Notes: generated by a model from the letters alone, not told the origin. A stretch of DNA of 64,000 nt from Kitasatospora sp. NBC_00315 (GCF_041435095.1 NZ_CP108025.1:3720001-3784000), one strand, 5' to 3'. Shown: positions 36,542-43,771, numbered from the stretch's first letter. Program-made: numbers and translations.

Positions 36542-37006
36542 TTACGACGGTGTCCCGGGCAGCTTGGCGGTGCAGTCGGCGCAGCGGCCGAAGATGGCGA
36601 AGTGCTTGAGATCGGTGTCGAAGCCGTGCTGGGCCCGCAGGCTGTCGATCAGCGGTGCGGCGATCGCGGTGTCCGTCTCGGTGACCTGGTCGCAGTCCCG
36701 GCAGACCAGGTGCAGGTGGTGGTGCCGGCCGGCCAGGTGGTAGGTCGGGGCGCCGTGGCCGAGGTGGGCGTGCGAGACCAGGCCGAGCTCCTCCAGCAGC
36801 TCCAGCGTCCGGTAGACGGTGGAGATGTTGACGCCGCTGGCGGTCTTCCTCACCTGCGAGAGGATCGCTTCGGGGGTGGCGTGGTCGAGGACGTCCACAG
36901 CCTCCAGCACCAGCTGGCGCTGAGGGGTGAGGCGGTACCCGCGCTCGCGCAGGTCGGCCTTCCAGTCGCCGGAGAGGTGCAAGTCGGTGGTGCCGGTGTC
37001 CGCCAC
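36542..37006 (-). CDS. nur: Fur-family regulator, nickel-type (Nur)
   Basis: A 154-residue Fur-family repressor. The winged helix includes RLTPQRQLVLEAVDVLDHATPEAI and ASGVNISTVYRTLELLEELGLV; the dimer domain has the metal-binding run GRHHHLHLVCRDC and the structural zinc Cys pair CADC near the C terminus. The sequence tracks the nickel-responsive Nur of S. coelicolor, which controls nickel uptake and iron/nickel superoxide dismutases, so Nur is preferred over Fur or Zur; this is by recall of similarity. GTG start with AGGGA about 9 bases upstream. A palindromic hairpin separates it from the nitrobindin-like gene. Confidence 0.88.
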   Translation of the reverse strand: MADTGTTDLHLSGDWKADLRERGYRLTPQRQLVLEAVDVLDHATPEAILSQVRKTASGVNISTVYRTLELLEELGLVSHAHLGHGAPTYHLAGRHHHLHLVCRDCDQVTETDTAIAAPLIDSLRAQHGFDTDLKHFAIFGRCADCTAKLPGTPS

Positions 37007-37045
37007 GGTGCTCGTCCCTGCCAGGTAGAGGTCCTGAGAACAAGT

Positions 37046-37074
37046 GTAGGGACCGACCAGTGGTCGGTCCCTAC
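37046..37074 (-). terminator. Palindromic hairpin between nitrobindin-like gene and nur
   Basis: Two perfect 14-base arms (37046-37059 and 37061-37074) around a single G. It lies 20 bases after the stop of the upstream gene and 39 bases before the nur start. A terminator is the simple reading; because it is nearly a perfect palindrome, an operator for nur is also possible. Confidence 0.5.
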
Positions 37075-37093
37075 CGGTGCGCCGAGCGGGGGC

Positions 37094-37696
37094 TCAGCGG
37101 AAGAACGCGATGCCGTCGTCCGGCAGGTCGTTGATGTCCTTGATCAGCTGTGCCGGGCTCAGCACCTTCTTCAGCTGCGCCGACATGTACGGCCGCAGGG
37201 CCACCTCGGGGGCGGCCTTCTCGCCGACCCAGAGCAGCTCGTCCTTGACGAAGCCGTACAGGCGCTTGCCGCCGGAGTACGGCGCCGAGCCCTCGATCCG
37301 GGCCACCGCGTCGGTGGTCACGTCGATCTGCGGCTTGCCGTCGGCCAGCTCGCCGTACCAGATCTCCACGGTGCCGTCGTCCCGCACCGAGGAGATCTCG
37401 ACCCCGCGGGCACCGCTGGTGCCGTGCGGGTTGCTGGTGATCCGCCAGAACGCGTGTTCGTTCTCCAGCGGGCGCACCTTCTCACCCTCGTTGTCCAGCA
37501 CCCAGCTGCGGGAGCGGAACTCGAGGAAGGGCCGGCCGTCGTGCCGGATGACGATCTCCTGGCCGAAGTTGCACTTCTCGGCCCCGGCACTCTCTTCACC
37601 CGGCAGAGGGGCGTACACGCCCGCGCCTTCCCAGGTACCGAGGAGAAAGGCGAGCGGGATGACGTCCTTGTGGAGGTCGGAAGGAATCTCGATCAT
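37094..37696 (-). CDS. Nitrobindin-like (FABP-like) protein lacking the heme His
   Basis: A protein of about 200 residues with the ten-strand nitrobindin barrel. The GxWxGxG motif is present (LGTWEGAG), with KCNFGQEIVIRHDGRPFLEF and WVLDNEGEKVRPLE. True nitrobindins have a C-terminal His (as in LQPHLAATL) that binds heme iron; the matching position here reads LRPYMSAQL, with Tyr instead. UniProt-style naming for such Streptomyces proteins is ferric nitrobindin-like, and peroxynitrite isomerase activity should not be assumed. ATG 37696 is preferred; a GTG four codons upstream is open. It sits upstream of nur, separated by a hairpin. Confidence 0.85.
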   Translation of the reverse strand: MIEIPSDLHKDVIPLAFLLGTWEGAGVYAPLPGEESAGAEKCNFGQEIVIRHDGRPFLEFRSRSWVLDNEGEKVRPLENEHAFWRITSNPHGTSGARGVEISSVRDDGTVEIWYGELADGKPQIDVTTDAVARIEGSAPYSGGKRLYGFVKDELLWVGEKAAPEVALRPYMSAQLKKVLSPAQLIKDINDLPDDGIAFFR

Positions 37697-37749
37697 GTTC
37701 CTGGTCACTGTCGGCGGTGTGGGACTGCCTCAACCGTACGGCAGTGGGG

Positions 37750-37857
37750 TCAGCGCTGGCCCTGGTAGAGCTTCATCACCGAGAAGATGGCGAACCAGGT
37801 GATCAGGACGGCCATGAGGGCAAGCAGGCCGTCGAAGAAGATTTCCAGACCGGACAC
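37750..37857 (-). CDS. 35-residue single-pass membrane protein
   Basis: A very small ORF starting GTG (preceded by GGGAG 7 bases upstream) that encodes VSGLEIFFDGLLALMAVL and continues with a hydrophobic helix to a short basic end (KLYQGQR). One transmembrane segment fills most of it. Similar tiny proteins appear beside the nitrobindin-like gene in other Streptomyces (from memory). It is 53 bases upstream of that gene on the same strand. Function unknown; a membrane-complex subunit or regulator is possible. Confidence 0.65.
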   Translation of the reverse strand: MSGLEIFFDGLLALMAVLITWFAIFSVMKLYQGQR

Positions 37858-37961
37858 GGGGCGCTCCCATTGCGGTGACATGTGGCGACTGCACGGATAC
37901 GACCCCGCGAGTCTAGCCGCCGCCCCTCGGCCGGTCTCGGTGAGGCCCGCCACGTCGCCGC

Positions 37962-37967
37962 TAGGGT
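37962..37967 (+). promoter_or_regulatory. Candidate -10 box for leaderless dsrE-like gene
   Basis: TAGGGT six bases upstream of the ATG at 37974; no Shine-Dalgarno sequence. Fits a leaderless start. Confidence 0.4.
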
Positions 37968-37973
37968 GTCGGC

Positions 37974-38336
37974 ATGGCGAAGAAGCTGGTCATCAAGGTC
38001 ACGGCAGGCGCGGACGCACCGGAGCGGTGCTCGCAGGCGTTCACGGTGGCGGCGGTAGCCGTCGCGAGCGGGGTCGAGGTGTCGCTCTGGCTCACCGGCG
38101 AGTCCGCCTGGTTCGCGCTGCCGGGACGGGCGGCGGAGTTCGAACTGCCGCACGCGGCGCCGCTGCCGGACCTGCTGGAGTCGATCCTGGCGGCCGGCTC
38201 GGTCACCCTGTGCACCCAGTGCGCGGCGCGGCGCGGCATCGAGCAGAAGGACACCCTGGAGGGCGTCCGGATCGCGGGCGCCCAGGTCTTCGTCAGCGAG
38301 ATCATGGCGGACGGCGTCCAGGCGCTCGTCTACTGA
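37974..38336 (+). CDS. DsrE/DsrF-like family protein
   Basis: A 120-residue DsrE-fold protein (sulfur-relay type or uncharacterised). It starts KKLVIKVTAGADAPERCSQA, has an internal Cys pair in TLCTQCAARRGI, and ends AQVFVSEIMADGVQALVY. The Cys pair could carry persulfide, which would fit the rhodanese gene 1.3 kb away, but that is only a suggestion. Leaderless start as noted. It is convergent with the DUF3099 gene, 13 bases apart. Confidence 0.82.
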   Translation: MAKKLVIKVTAGADAPERCSQAFTVAAVAVASGVEVSLWLTGESAWFALPGRAAEFELPHAAPLPDLLESILAAGSVTLCTQCAARRGIEQKDTLEGVRIAGAQVFVSEIMADGVQALVY

Positions 38337-38349
38337 GGACGGACGACGG

Positions 38350-38667
38350 CTACCCGGGCCGTCCGTGGTCCGGGCGGTCGGGGTGGTCCGGGCGGTCGGG
38401 ACGGTCCGGGTGGTCCGGGTGGTCCCGGTCGTGGCCGGGCTCGTCCCACCGGGGGTTGTCCCAGCGCGGGTCGTTCCACCAGTCGTCCTCCGGGTCCCGC
38501 TTGTTGGCGAAGACGGCGGCGAGCGGCGGGATCACCATCGCGACCACGCACATCCCGATCGCGGCCGGCACCGACACGAACCGGACGACGCCCCAGGCCA
38601 GCACGAACAGCCCCAGGCAGACGCCCATCATGACGAAGTAGCGGACATGCCGCCGGTGTGCCTGCAC
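38350..38667 (-). CDS. DUF3099 small membrane protein
   Basis: About 105 residues with two transmembrane helices (YFVMMGVCLGLFVLAWGVV and VPAAIGMCVVAMVIPPLAAV), the DUF3099 arrangement, then a charged tail WWNDPRWDNPRWDEP and a run of HPD/RPD tripeptides at the C terminus made of near-identical DNA units. Function unknown. The GTG at 38667 is used; it has a GGAGG very close and so the start is uncertain. Confidence 0.7.
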   Translation of the reverse strand: MQAHRRHVRYFVMMGVCLGLFVLAWGVVRFVSVPAAIGMCVVAMVIPPLAAVFANKRDPEDDWWNDPRWDNPRWDEPGHDRDHPDHPDRPDRPDHPDRPDHGRPG

Positions 38668-38770
38668 CCCTCCACGGTACGGCCGGCGGCCCGCGCGGTC
38701 AGTAGCGCGGCGACACCGTCGCGTCGGTCCTGACCGCGTCGCACCGGTCCTGACGGCGCCCGGGCCGCAC

Positions 38771-38810
38771 GGTCGGCCGGTCGGCCCGTCAACCGGTCGG
38801 CCGGTCGGCC
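38771..38810. repeat. Octamer GGTCGGCC, two plus two tandem copies
   Basis: GGTCGGCC at 38771-38778 and 38779-38786, an 8-base spacer (CGTCAACC), then 38795-38802 and 38803-38810. Non-coding, between the DUF3099 start and the DUF1416 gene. Confidence 0.85.
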
Positions 38811-38838
38811 GGGACGACCTGGCCCCGCCGAAGGACGG

Positions 38839-38884
38839 CGAGGGCCCTCCCGCCCCGGCGTGAACCGGAGGAGGAGGGCCCTCG
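38839..38884 (-). terminator. Hairpin downstream of the rhodanese-DUF1416 unit
   Basis: Perfect 12-bp arms (38839-38850 with 38873-38884) with a 22-base loop, 15 bases after the DUF1416 stop codon. Confidence 0.55.
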
Positions 38885-38899
38885 GACGATGCCGCGGTC

Positions 38900-39190
38900 T
38901 CAGACCGCGATCGCGACCTCGGTGGAGGCGCCCTTGGAGGCGACCACCACGCGGTCCACGGTCGCACCGGGGATCAGCGCGCGCAGCGTCCACTTGCCCG
39001 GACGGGCGAAGAAGCGGAACTGCCCGGTGGCCGAGGTCGGGACCTCGGCGGTGAACTCGCCGCTCTCGTCGAGCAGACGGACGTAGCCGTTGACCGGCTC
39101 ACCGTCACGGGTCACCGACCCCTGGATGATCGTCTCCTTCTGCACGTCAACTCCTGCCAGGTCGGGACCGCCGGCCTTCGCACCACACAT
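38900..39190 (-). CDS. DUF1416 family protein
   Basis: A 96-residue actinobacterial protein of the DUF1416 family, almost always found next to a thiosulfate sulfurtransferase. It starts MCGAKAGGPDLAGVDVQKET and has a transthyretin/CNA-B-like beta pattern (GSVTRDGEPVNGYVRLLDES, GQFRFFARPGKWTLRAL). The N-terminal MCGA Cys is conserved in the family and may be functional. ATG 39190 has AAGGAGAG upstream. It is 82 bases downstream of the sulfurtransferase gene, same operon by position. Confidence 0.92.
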   Translation of the reverse strand: MCGAKAGGPDLAGVDVQKETIIQGSVTRDGEPVNGYVRLLDESGEFTAEVPTSATGQFRFFARPGKWTLRALIPGATVDRVVVASKGASTEVAIAV

Positions 39191-39272
39191 GTCGTTCTCT
39201 CCTTCAACAGCCCCGGTCGGGGCAATGCCTTACTGGGGGCCAGTACTCAGCTGTCGGGCTCGGTTGCCGAGC

Positions 39273-40106
39273 TCAGTTGCCGAGCTCGATCGGCACGCCG
39301 ACGAGGCTGCCGTACTCGGTCCAGGAACCGTCGTAGTTCTTGACGTTGGTCTGGCCGAGCAGCTGGTGCAGCACGAACCAGGTGAGCGCGGAGCGCTCAC
39401 CGATGCGGCAGTAGGCGATGGTGTCCTTCTCCAGGTCCACGCCCTCGGCCTGGTAGAGCGCGCGCAGCTCGTCGTCGCTCTTGAAGGTGCCGTCGTCGTT
39501 GGCGTTCTTCGCCCACGGGATGTTGGCGGCGGTCGGGACGTGGCCCGGACGCTGCGACTGCTCCTGCGGGAGGTGGGCCGGGGCGAGCAGACGGCCGGAG
39601 AACTCGTCGGGCGAGCGGACGTCGACCAGGTTCAGGGTGCCGATGGCGGCGAGCACGTCGTCGCGGAAGGCGCGGATCGAGCTGTCCTGGACCTTGGCCT
39701 TGTACTCGGTCGCGGCGCGCACCGGCACCTCGGCGACCAGGTCGCGGGAGTCGAGCTCCCACTTCTTGCGGCCGCCGTCGAGCAGGCGGGCGTCACCGTG
39801 GCCGTACAGCTTGAAGTACCAGAACGCGTACGAGGCGAACCAGTTGTTGTTGCCGCCGTAGAAGACGACGGTGTCGTCGTTGGAGATGCCCTTGGCCGAC
39901 AGGAGCTTCTCGAACGCCTCCTGGTCGACGAAGTCGCGGCGGACCGGGTCCTGGAGGTCCTTGGTCCAGTCGATCCGGACGGCGTTGCGGATGTGGTTCT
40001 TCTCGTACGCGCTGGTGTCCTCGTCGACCTCGACGATGACGACCTTCGGGTCGTCGAGGTGGGCCTGGACCCAGTCGGCGTCGACCAGGACGTCGCTGCG
40101 GCTCAT
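39273..40106 (-). CDS. Thiosulfate/3-mercaptopyruvate sulfurtransferase (rhodanese)
   Basis: A 277-residue two-domain rhodanese of the CysA2/SseA type that moves sulfane sulfur to acceptors in the cytoplasm. The inactive N domain (VVIVEVDEDTSAYEKNHIRN) is followed by the catalytic C domain with CRIGERS, the active-site Cys loop of thiosulfate sulfurtransferases. RSPDEFSGRLLAPAHLP and SWTEYGSLVGVPIELGN are typical. ATG 40106 is preferred (GGAG upstream); an ATG at 40121 is open. It is preceded by a Cys-rich leader peptide, pointing to cysteine-responsive control, and followed by DUF1416. Confidence 0.94.
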   Translation of the reverse strand: MSRSDVLVDADWVQAHLDDPKVVIVEVDEDTSAYEKNHIRNAVRIDWTKDLQDPVRRDFVDQEAFEKLLSAKGISNDDTVVFYGGNNNWFASYAFWYFKLYGHGDARLLDGGRKKWELDSRDLVAEVPVRAATEYKAKVQDSSIRAFRDDVLAAIGTLNLVDVRSPDEFSGRLLAPAHLPQEQSQRPGHVPTAANIPWAKNANDDGTFKSDDELRALYQAEGVDLEKDTIAYCRIGERSALTWFVLHQLLGQTNVKNYDGSWTEYGSLVGVPIELGN

Positions 40107-40322
40107 GGTGATGTTCTCCATCCGGGGGCGGTTTGCGGAAGGTGGTTCAGGGGTCCGGCTCGGCCTGTCCGAATTTCTGTCCGAATGATGGGACGGAAAC
40201 GGGTGGGGGCCGTACCGGATTCTGGACTGCGAAGGTTCGAGGGGCGACGGCCGGTCAGTTTGCCGGGCCAGGTCACCGGAGAGCGGGCGGCGGGCACTGG
40301 AACGCCCGAAAGAGCTGCCCGA

Positions 40323-40403
40323 TTAGCGCATTCGACACAGACAGGCGGACACGCGGCACAGGTCTACCGCCCGCCGCTTCGTGAGGTCCGTCTGTCGCTT
40401 CAT
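40323..40403 (-). CDS. Cys-rich leader peptide (26 aa) upstream of the rhodanese gene
   Basis: A 26-codon ORF (minus strand ATG at 40403, TAA at 40323) whose product begins MKRQTDLTKRR and continues AVDLCRVSACLCRMR. It matches the actinobacterial putative leader peptide pattern RR-x-VDLCR-x4-LCR found before sulfur genes. Three of the last eleven codons are Cys. The ATG lies 7 bases after a strong -10 box, so it is leaderless. By analogy with the cysteine-responsive attenuator ORFs of mycobacteria, ribosome stalling at the Cys codons when cysteinyl-tRNA is short could raise expression of the downstream rhodanese gene, 216 bases away. The assignment by pattern is strong; the mechanism is inferred. 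Confidence 0.8.
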   Translation of the reverse strand: MKRQTDLTKRRAVDLCRVSACLCRMR

Positions 40404-40410
40404 GCTGACG

Positions 40411-40440
40411 ATGCTAGGGACACCGGGCGCCCGCTGTCAT
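40411..40440 (-). promoter_or_regulatory. Leaderless promoter of the leader peptide-rhodanese unit
   Basis: Minus strand: -35 ATGACA (40435-40440), 18-base spacer, -10 TAGCAT (40411-40416), then 7 bases to the leader-peptide ATG. Near-consensus for the main sigma factor. Confidence 0.65.
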
Positions 40441-40553
40441 TAGCGTATCGAATATTGAGACGATTTGGTTCGGATCGTGAGATTTGCCGTATCCGTCGCC
40501 TTCGGGGACCGACCGGAGGGCATCCGGAGCCTCCCGAGGACCCGAAACGACAG

Positions 40554-40594
40554 CGCTCCGCGGGCTCGCGCTGGACAGCGCGTCTCGCGGAGCG
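40554..40594 (-). terminator. Hairpin downstream of the DUF2993 gene
   Basis: Nine-bp outer stem (40554-40562 with 40586-40594), a small internal loop and a 6-7 bp inner stem around 40567-40582. Confidence 0.55.
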
Positions 40595-40765
40595 GAATGA
40601 GGAGCGGAACGCGGCCCGACCGGGGCGGGTGGGCACGCGTGGAGGCGGTGCGGGAGGGAAGTTGCGGGGGCCGCGGCGCGCCGCTGGTGCGGGAGGGCAG
40701 CGCGGTCCCGGGCGGGGCGGCGGTCCGGGCGGGTGGGCCTGGCCTGGCCTGGCCGCCGAGGGGCG

Positions 40766-41476
40766 TCAGCCGTTCAGCTTGAACCTGTCGCCCCGGAAGG
40801 ACAGCCGCAGGCCGTCGGGCCCCGGCTCCGCCGTGGTCAGGGTGAGCCCGGCCGGCAGACCGCTCAGGGTGAAGGAGACCGGGTCGATCGCCTTGTCCCC
40901 CCCGTTGAGCAGGGCCGCGACGCCACTGAGCCGGAAGCCGTCCGCCGTGATCGTGTTGCCCGAGTTGTGCAGGGAGCCCTCGCCGACCGGGACGGGCCCC
41001 AGCGCGGCCTTGATCTTCCCCGGCCCGCCGTAGGAGAGCGAGAGCCGGGTGCCGCCCGGGATCGCCTTGCCGGACCCGGGCACCAGCTCGGAGGCCGGCG
41101 GCATCATCTTGGCCAGGTCCGCGTAGGTGACCAGGCCCTCGGCGGTGCCGGCGGCCACGGTGGCGCTGGTGAGACTGTCGCTCACCGCGACCCCGGAGAG
41201 CCGGGCCGTGAAGCCGTGCAGCTCCACCTGCTGCTTGCCGGTGCCCACCGTCAGGCCGTCGGCCGAGAGCCGGACGTCGTCCAGCTCCATCGACAGCGCC
41301 TGGGTGAGGAACGGAAAGCCCTCGATCGAGACCTGCGGCCGCTGGCTCAGGTAGCCGGTCTTCACCAGTTGGTCGGCGGCCTGGTCCTCGGCCACGCCGA
41401 CGGCGATCCGGTCGGCGCCCACCAGCAGCCCCGAGAGCACGACCAGACCGATCGTCGCCTTCACCCAACCACGCAT
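40766..41476 (-). CDS. DUF2993 exported/membrane-anchored protein
   Basis: A 236-residue protein of the LmeA-like DUF2993 family. One N-terminal hydrophobic segment (ATIGLVVLSGLLVGADRIAV) serves as signal or anchor, followed by the family start of a lipid-binding tubular domain (TGYLSQRPQVSIEGFPFLTQ, with the characteristic GFPFL). The mycobacterial relative LmeA takes part in phosphoinositide mannoside handling; a role in lipid transport at the envelope is plausible, not shown. It precedes the leader-peptide unit on the same strand, separated by a hairpin. Confidence 0.87.
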   Translation of the reverse strand: MRGWVKATIGLVVLSGLLVGADRIAVGVAEDQAADQLVKTGYLSQRPQVSIEGFPFLTQALSMELDDVRLSADGLTVGTGKQQVELHGFTARLSGVAVSDSLTSATVAAGTAEGLVTYADLAKMMPPASELVPGSGKAIPGGTRLSLSYGGPGKIKAALGPVPVGEGSLHNSGNTITADGFRLSGVAALLNGGDKAIDPVSFTLSGLPAGLTLTTAEPGPDGLRLSFRGDRFKLNG

Positions 41477-41582
41477 CGACGTCCCCCTCAGCGGTCACGG
41501 CCCACGGCCGTACGGTCTCCTACGACGCCCGGCCCCGGGCGATGGTTCCGCACCGGCCGGGCCACCGGGCGCCGGCCGGCGC

Positions 41583-42788
41583 TCAACCGCCGAGCAGCCG
41601 GCTGCCGATCCAGATCAGCGGCGAGGCCACCGCCAGCGGCAGCGCCACCCCCGCCGTCATGTGCACGAACCGGGACGGGAAGTCGTACGCGGCGACCCGG
41701 CGCCCGACCAGCGCGCCGACACCCGCGAGCGCTCCCAGAGCGACGGGCGCGCCGACCAGCAGGCCGAACCCGGCCGCCGCCAGCAGACCCAGCACCGGCC
41801 CGAGGGCCTTCGGGCCCGGCAGCGGAGCCGCCGCCAGCACGGTCGCCAGCGCCACCGCGCCGACCGCGGCCGGCACCCACTGCGCCAGCAGCAGCGCGCC
41901 GCACAGCACGGTCACCAGGGTCGCCGAACCGAGCACGGTCAGCGCGTAGAACCGCTCCGCCGGATCCGACGGACGGAACGTCTGGAGGACGAGCAGCAGC
42001 AGGAAGAACCCGCCCAGCGTGCCCACCACGGCGGCCGCGCCGCCGTCCCCGCTCACCAGCAGCACGGCCACGTCCGCCGTGAACCCGGCCAGCGCGGCCA
42101 GCGCGATGCCCTGCCGGGCCGGCCACATCCCGTTCAACCGGAACCAGCCGGCCGCCGTCAGCGCCTGGAGCAGCGCCACCGCGATCGCCAGCCCGAAGCT
42201 GCCGAGCGCGGCGCCGCCGGCCAGCAGCGCGGCCACCGCGGCCGTGATCAGCGCGGGCTGCAGACCCGGCTCGATGATCGGCGAACCGCTCCGGGGAGCG
42301 GCGGGCGCGGCGAACGGCGCCCCCACGGGCCCGGGCCCGGGCGCGGCGAACGGCGCGGCGGTGTACGGCTGCGCCGGGGCATACGCCGCCGACTGCTGGT
42401 ACGGCTGCGGCTGCTGGTGCTGCTGCTGGTACGGCTGGGCGTGCTGCGGCTGCGGCCATTCCTGGGGCTGCTCGTACAGAGCCTGTCCGTGCGGTGCCTG
42501 CCCGTACTGCTGCTGCGGGTACTCCTGCTGCTGTCCCTGTCCGTGCCCCTGCTGCGGGTACTCCTGCTGCGGGTACGGCGGGGACGGATACGGCTGGTCC
42601 GCGTACGCCTGACCCGCATACGGCTGCCCACCGGCCGGCTGCTGCTGGTACGGGTCCTGCGGGTGGGGAGCCTGCGGGTGGGGAGCCTGCGCGTACGGGT
42701 CGTGCGGGTACGGCGCCTGCTCGGGCAGCGGCCAGGTGGGCCGCTCCCCCGGGGTGGCGGCCGGGTAGCCGTCGCTCACGCCGCTCAC
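41583..42788 (-). CDS. Multi-pass membrane protein with Pro/Gln/Tyr-rich N-terminal tail
   Basis: About 401 residues: a cytoplasmic low-complexity tail (residues 1-165) of repeats such as PYPQQEYPQQ, HPQAPHPQDPY and QPQHAQPYQQ, then about eight or nine transmembrane helices rich in Ala, Gly, Leu and Val (ALITAAVAALLAGGAALGSF, LGGFFLLLLVLQTF, and others to the C terminus). I recognise no functional family. The GTG at 42788 overlaps the stop of the MoaD-like gene by 4 bases; a second GTG three codons later is an alternative. Coupling to a sulfur-carrier-like gene is conserved-looking but unexplained. Confidence 0.78.
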   Translation of the reverse strand: MSGVSDGYPAATPGERPTWPLPEQAPYPHDPYAQAPHPQAPHPQDPYQQQPAGGQPYAGQAYADQPYPSPPYPQQEYPQQGHGQGQQQEYPQQQYGQAPHGQALYEQPQEWPQPQHAQPYQQQHQQPQPYQQSAAYAPAQPYTAAPFAAPGPGPVGAPFAAPAAPRSGSPIIEPGLQPALITAAVAALLAGGAALGSFGLAIAVALLQALTAAGWFRLNGMWPARQGIALAALAGFTADVAVLLVSGDGGAAAVVGTLGGFFLLLLVLQTFRPSDPAERFYALTVLGSATLVTVLCGALLLAQWVPAAVGAVALATVLAAAPLPGPKALGPVLGLLAAAGFGLLVGAPVALGALAGVGALVGRRVAAYDFPSRFVHMTAGVALPLAVASPLIWIGSRLLGG

Positions 42789-43093
42789 CCGCCCGCGAAC
42801 GGGGGGAGCACCTCGACGGTGCCGCCCTCGGTCAGGGCGACGGTCGCGTGGTCGCGGCCGCCCACCGGGGAGCCGTCGACCAGGAAGGAACTGTGGCCGA
42901 GCACCTGGAGGAGGCGGGGCAGGTCGGCGTGGCGCTCGCGGGCGCCGGCCAGCGCCTCGGCGAGGGTGGCGGCCCGGTAGGACTCCTCGGCCAGTCCGGC
43001 CGCCGCCTTCGCGGCCGCCCAGTAGCGGATCGTCCCGCCGACCGGCGCCCCGGCCGGGGCCAAGCCGCCGGTGGGCTCGGTGGTCGCAGCCAT
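42785..43093 (-). CDS. MoaD/ThiS-like sulfur-carrier family protein
   Basis: A 102-residue beta-grasp protein ending in the diglycine GG (VEVLPPFAGG), the part of MoaD/ThiS-like carriers that is adenylated and thiocarboxylated. The core IRYWAAAKAAAGLAEESYRA and FLVDGSPVGGRDH... region fits MoaD. Start ATG 43093 is set by GAGGAGG 8 bases upstream. No moeB, moaE or thiamine gene is adjacent, so its acceptor pathway (molybdopterin, thiamine, or cysteine/tRNA sulfur) is open. Confidence 0.85.
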   Translation of the reverse strand: MAATTEPTGGLAPAGAPVGGTIRYWAAAKAAAGLAEESYRAATLAEALAGARERHADLPRLLQVLGHSSFLVDGSPVGGRDHATVALTEGGTVEVLPPFAGG

Positions 43094-43771
43094 GGCAACC
43101 CCTCCTCGTGGTGCTCGAACGGTTCGGTCGTCCCGGCCCGGTCCCCTGCGGGGCCGGCCGGTCACCCACCCGAAAGGTGTACGTACGGGCGGCCGATTCT
43201 GTCTCCCCATGATGGCCTGTCCGGTCGTCCGGGCGGCAATCGCCCTGGTCGGCCCGGGCTCCGCGGAGCGGCCCGGTTGTGGCCGGGGTCACCCGCCGAC
43301 CGGACGAAGTGGCGGAACAGGCACTTCCGGGGCCTCCCCGTGCGGGACGTGGTCGGCTATTCTCAGTGCGTAAGGGATCCGGGCAGAGTCGCCCCCGGGT
43401 CCTTTTGTGCTTTCAGGACGCCAGTACGGACGTCCCTGCGAGTGCCGGCGGTCCACCCCCGCCGGCCCCTCACGGGGACCGCCCCGCCACAGCCGCACAA
43501 CGACGTGCGGACCACGGCCGGGGCGTCGAACCGGCGCCGGGCCGCCGCCCGGTACCGGAGCAGACCGGAAGGTTCGCGGGATGAGCAGAGCAATATCGGA
43601 GCGCCGGAGGTTGCGGGACCCCCGGCGCACACCCCGTACGGCGCTGTGCGCCGGCGAATCCTCCGGAACATTCCTGGCGGACACCACCTCTCCCACCTCA
43701 GCACCTGCGCCATCCGGCTGTGGCGGCAGCCGTAACGCGACCGCGACGACCCGGAAAGGGGACTACCGGGT
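43094..43771. other. 678-base region between moaD-like gene and glnR
   Basis: No well-supported protein gene. It holds a TATTCT hexamer (43358-43363) followed by a hairpin with T tract (43375-43406), a possible small RNA or attenuator. A short frame starting ATG at 43581 (64 codons) runs into the glnR start but has Arg/Thr/Ser-rich composition and no homologue known to me. Confidence 0.55.
43358..43406 (+). ncRNA. Candidate short RNA or attenuator with terminator hairpin
   Basis: TATTCT (-10-like, 43358-43363) about 12 bases before a 9-bp hairpin (43375-43383 with 43394-43402, one G:U pair, 10-base loop) followed by TTTT (43403-43406). It is the only hairpin with a T tract noticed in this window. 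A transcript from this promoter would be short, or the hairpin may be an attenuator in the glnR leader. There is no -35 match. Speculative. Confidence 0.3.

Larger units (their letters stand above)
40404..40765. other. Intergenic region between DUF2993 gene and leader peptide
   Basis: A 362-base gene-free stretch holding the leader-peptide promoter (40411-40440), a terminator-type hairpin for the DUF2993 gene (40554-40594), and a purine-rich part from about 40600 to 40760 in which nothing was recognised. Confidence 0.6.
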
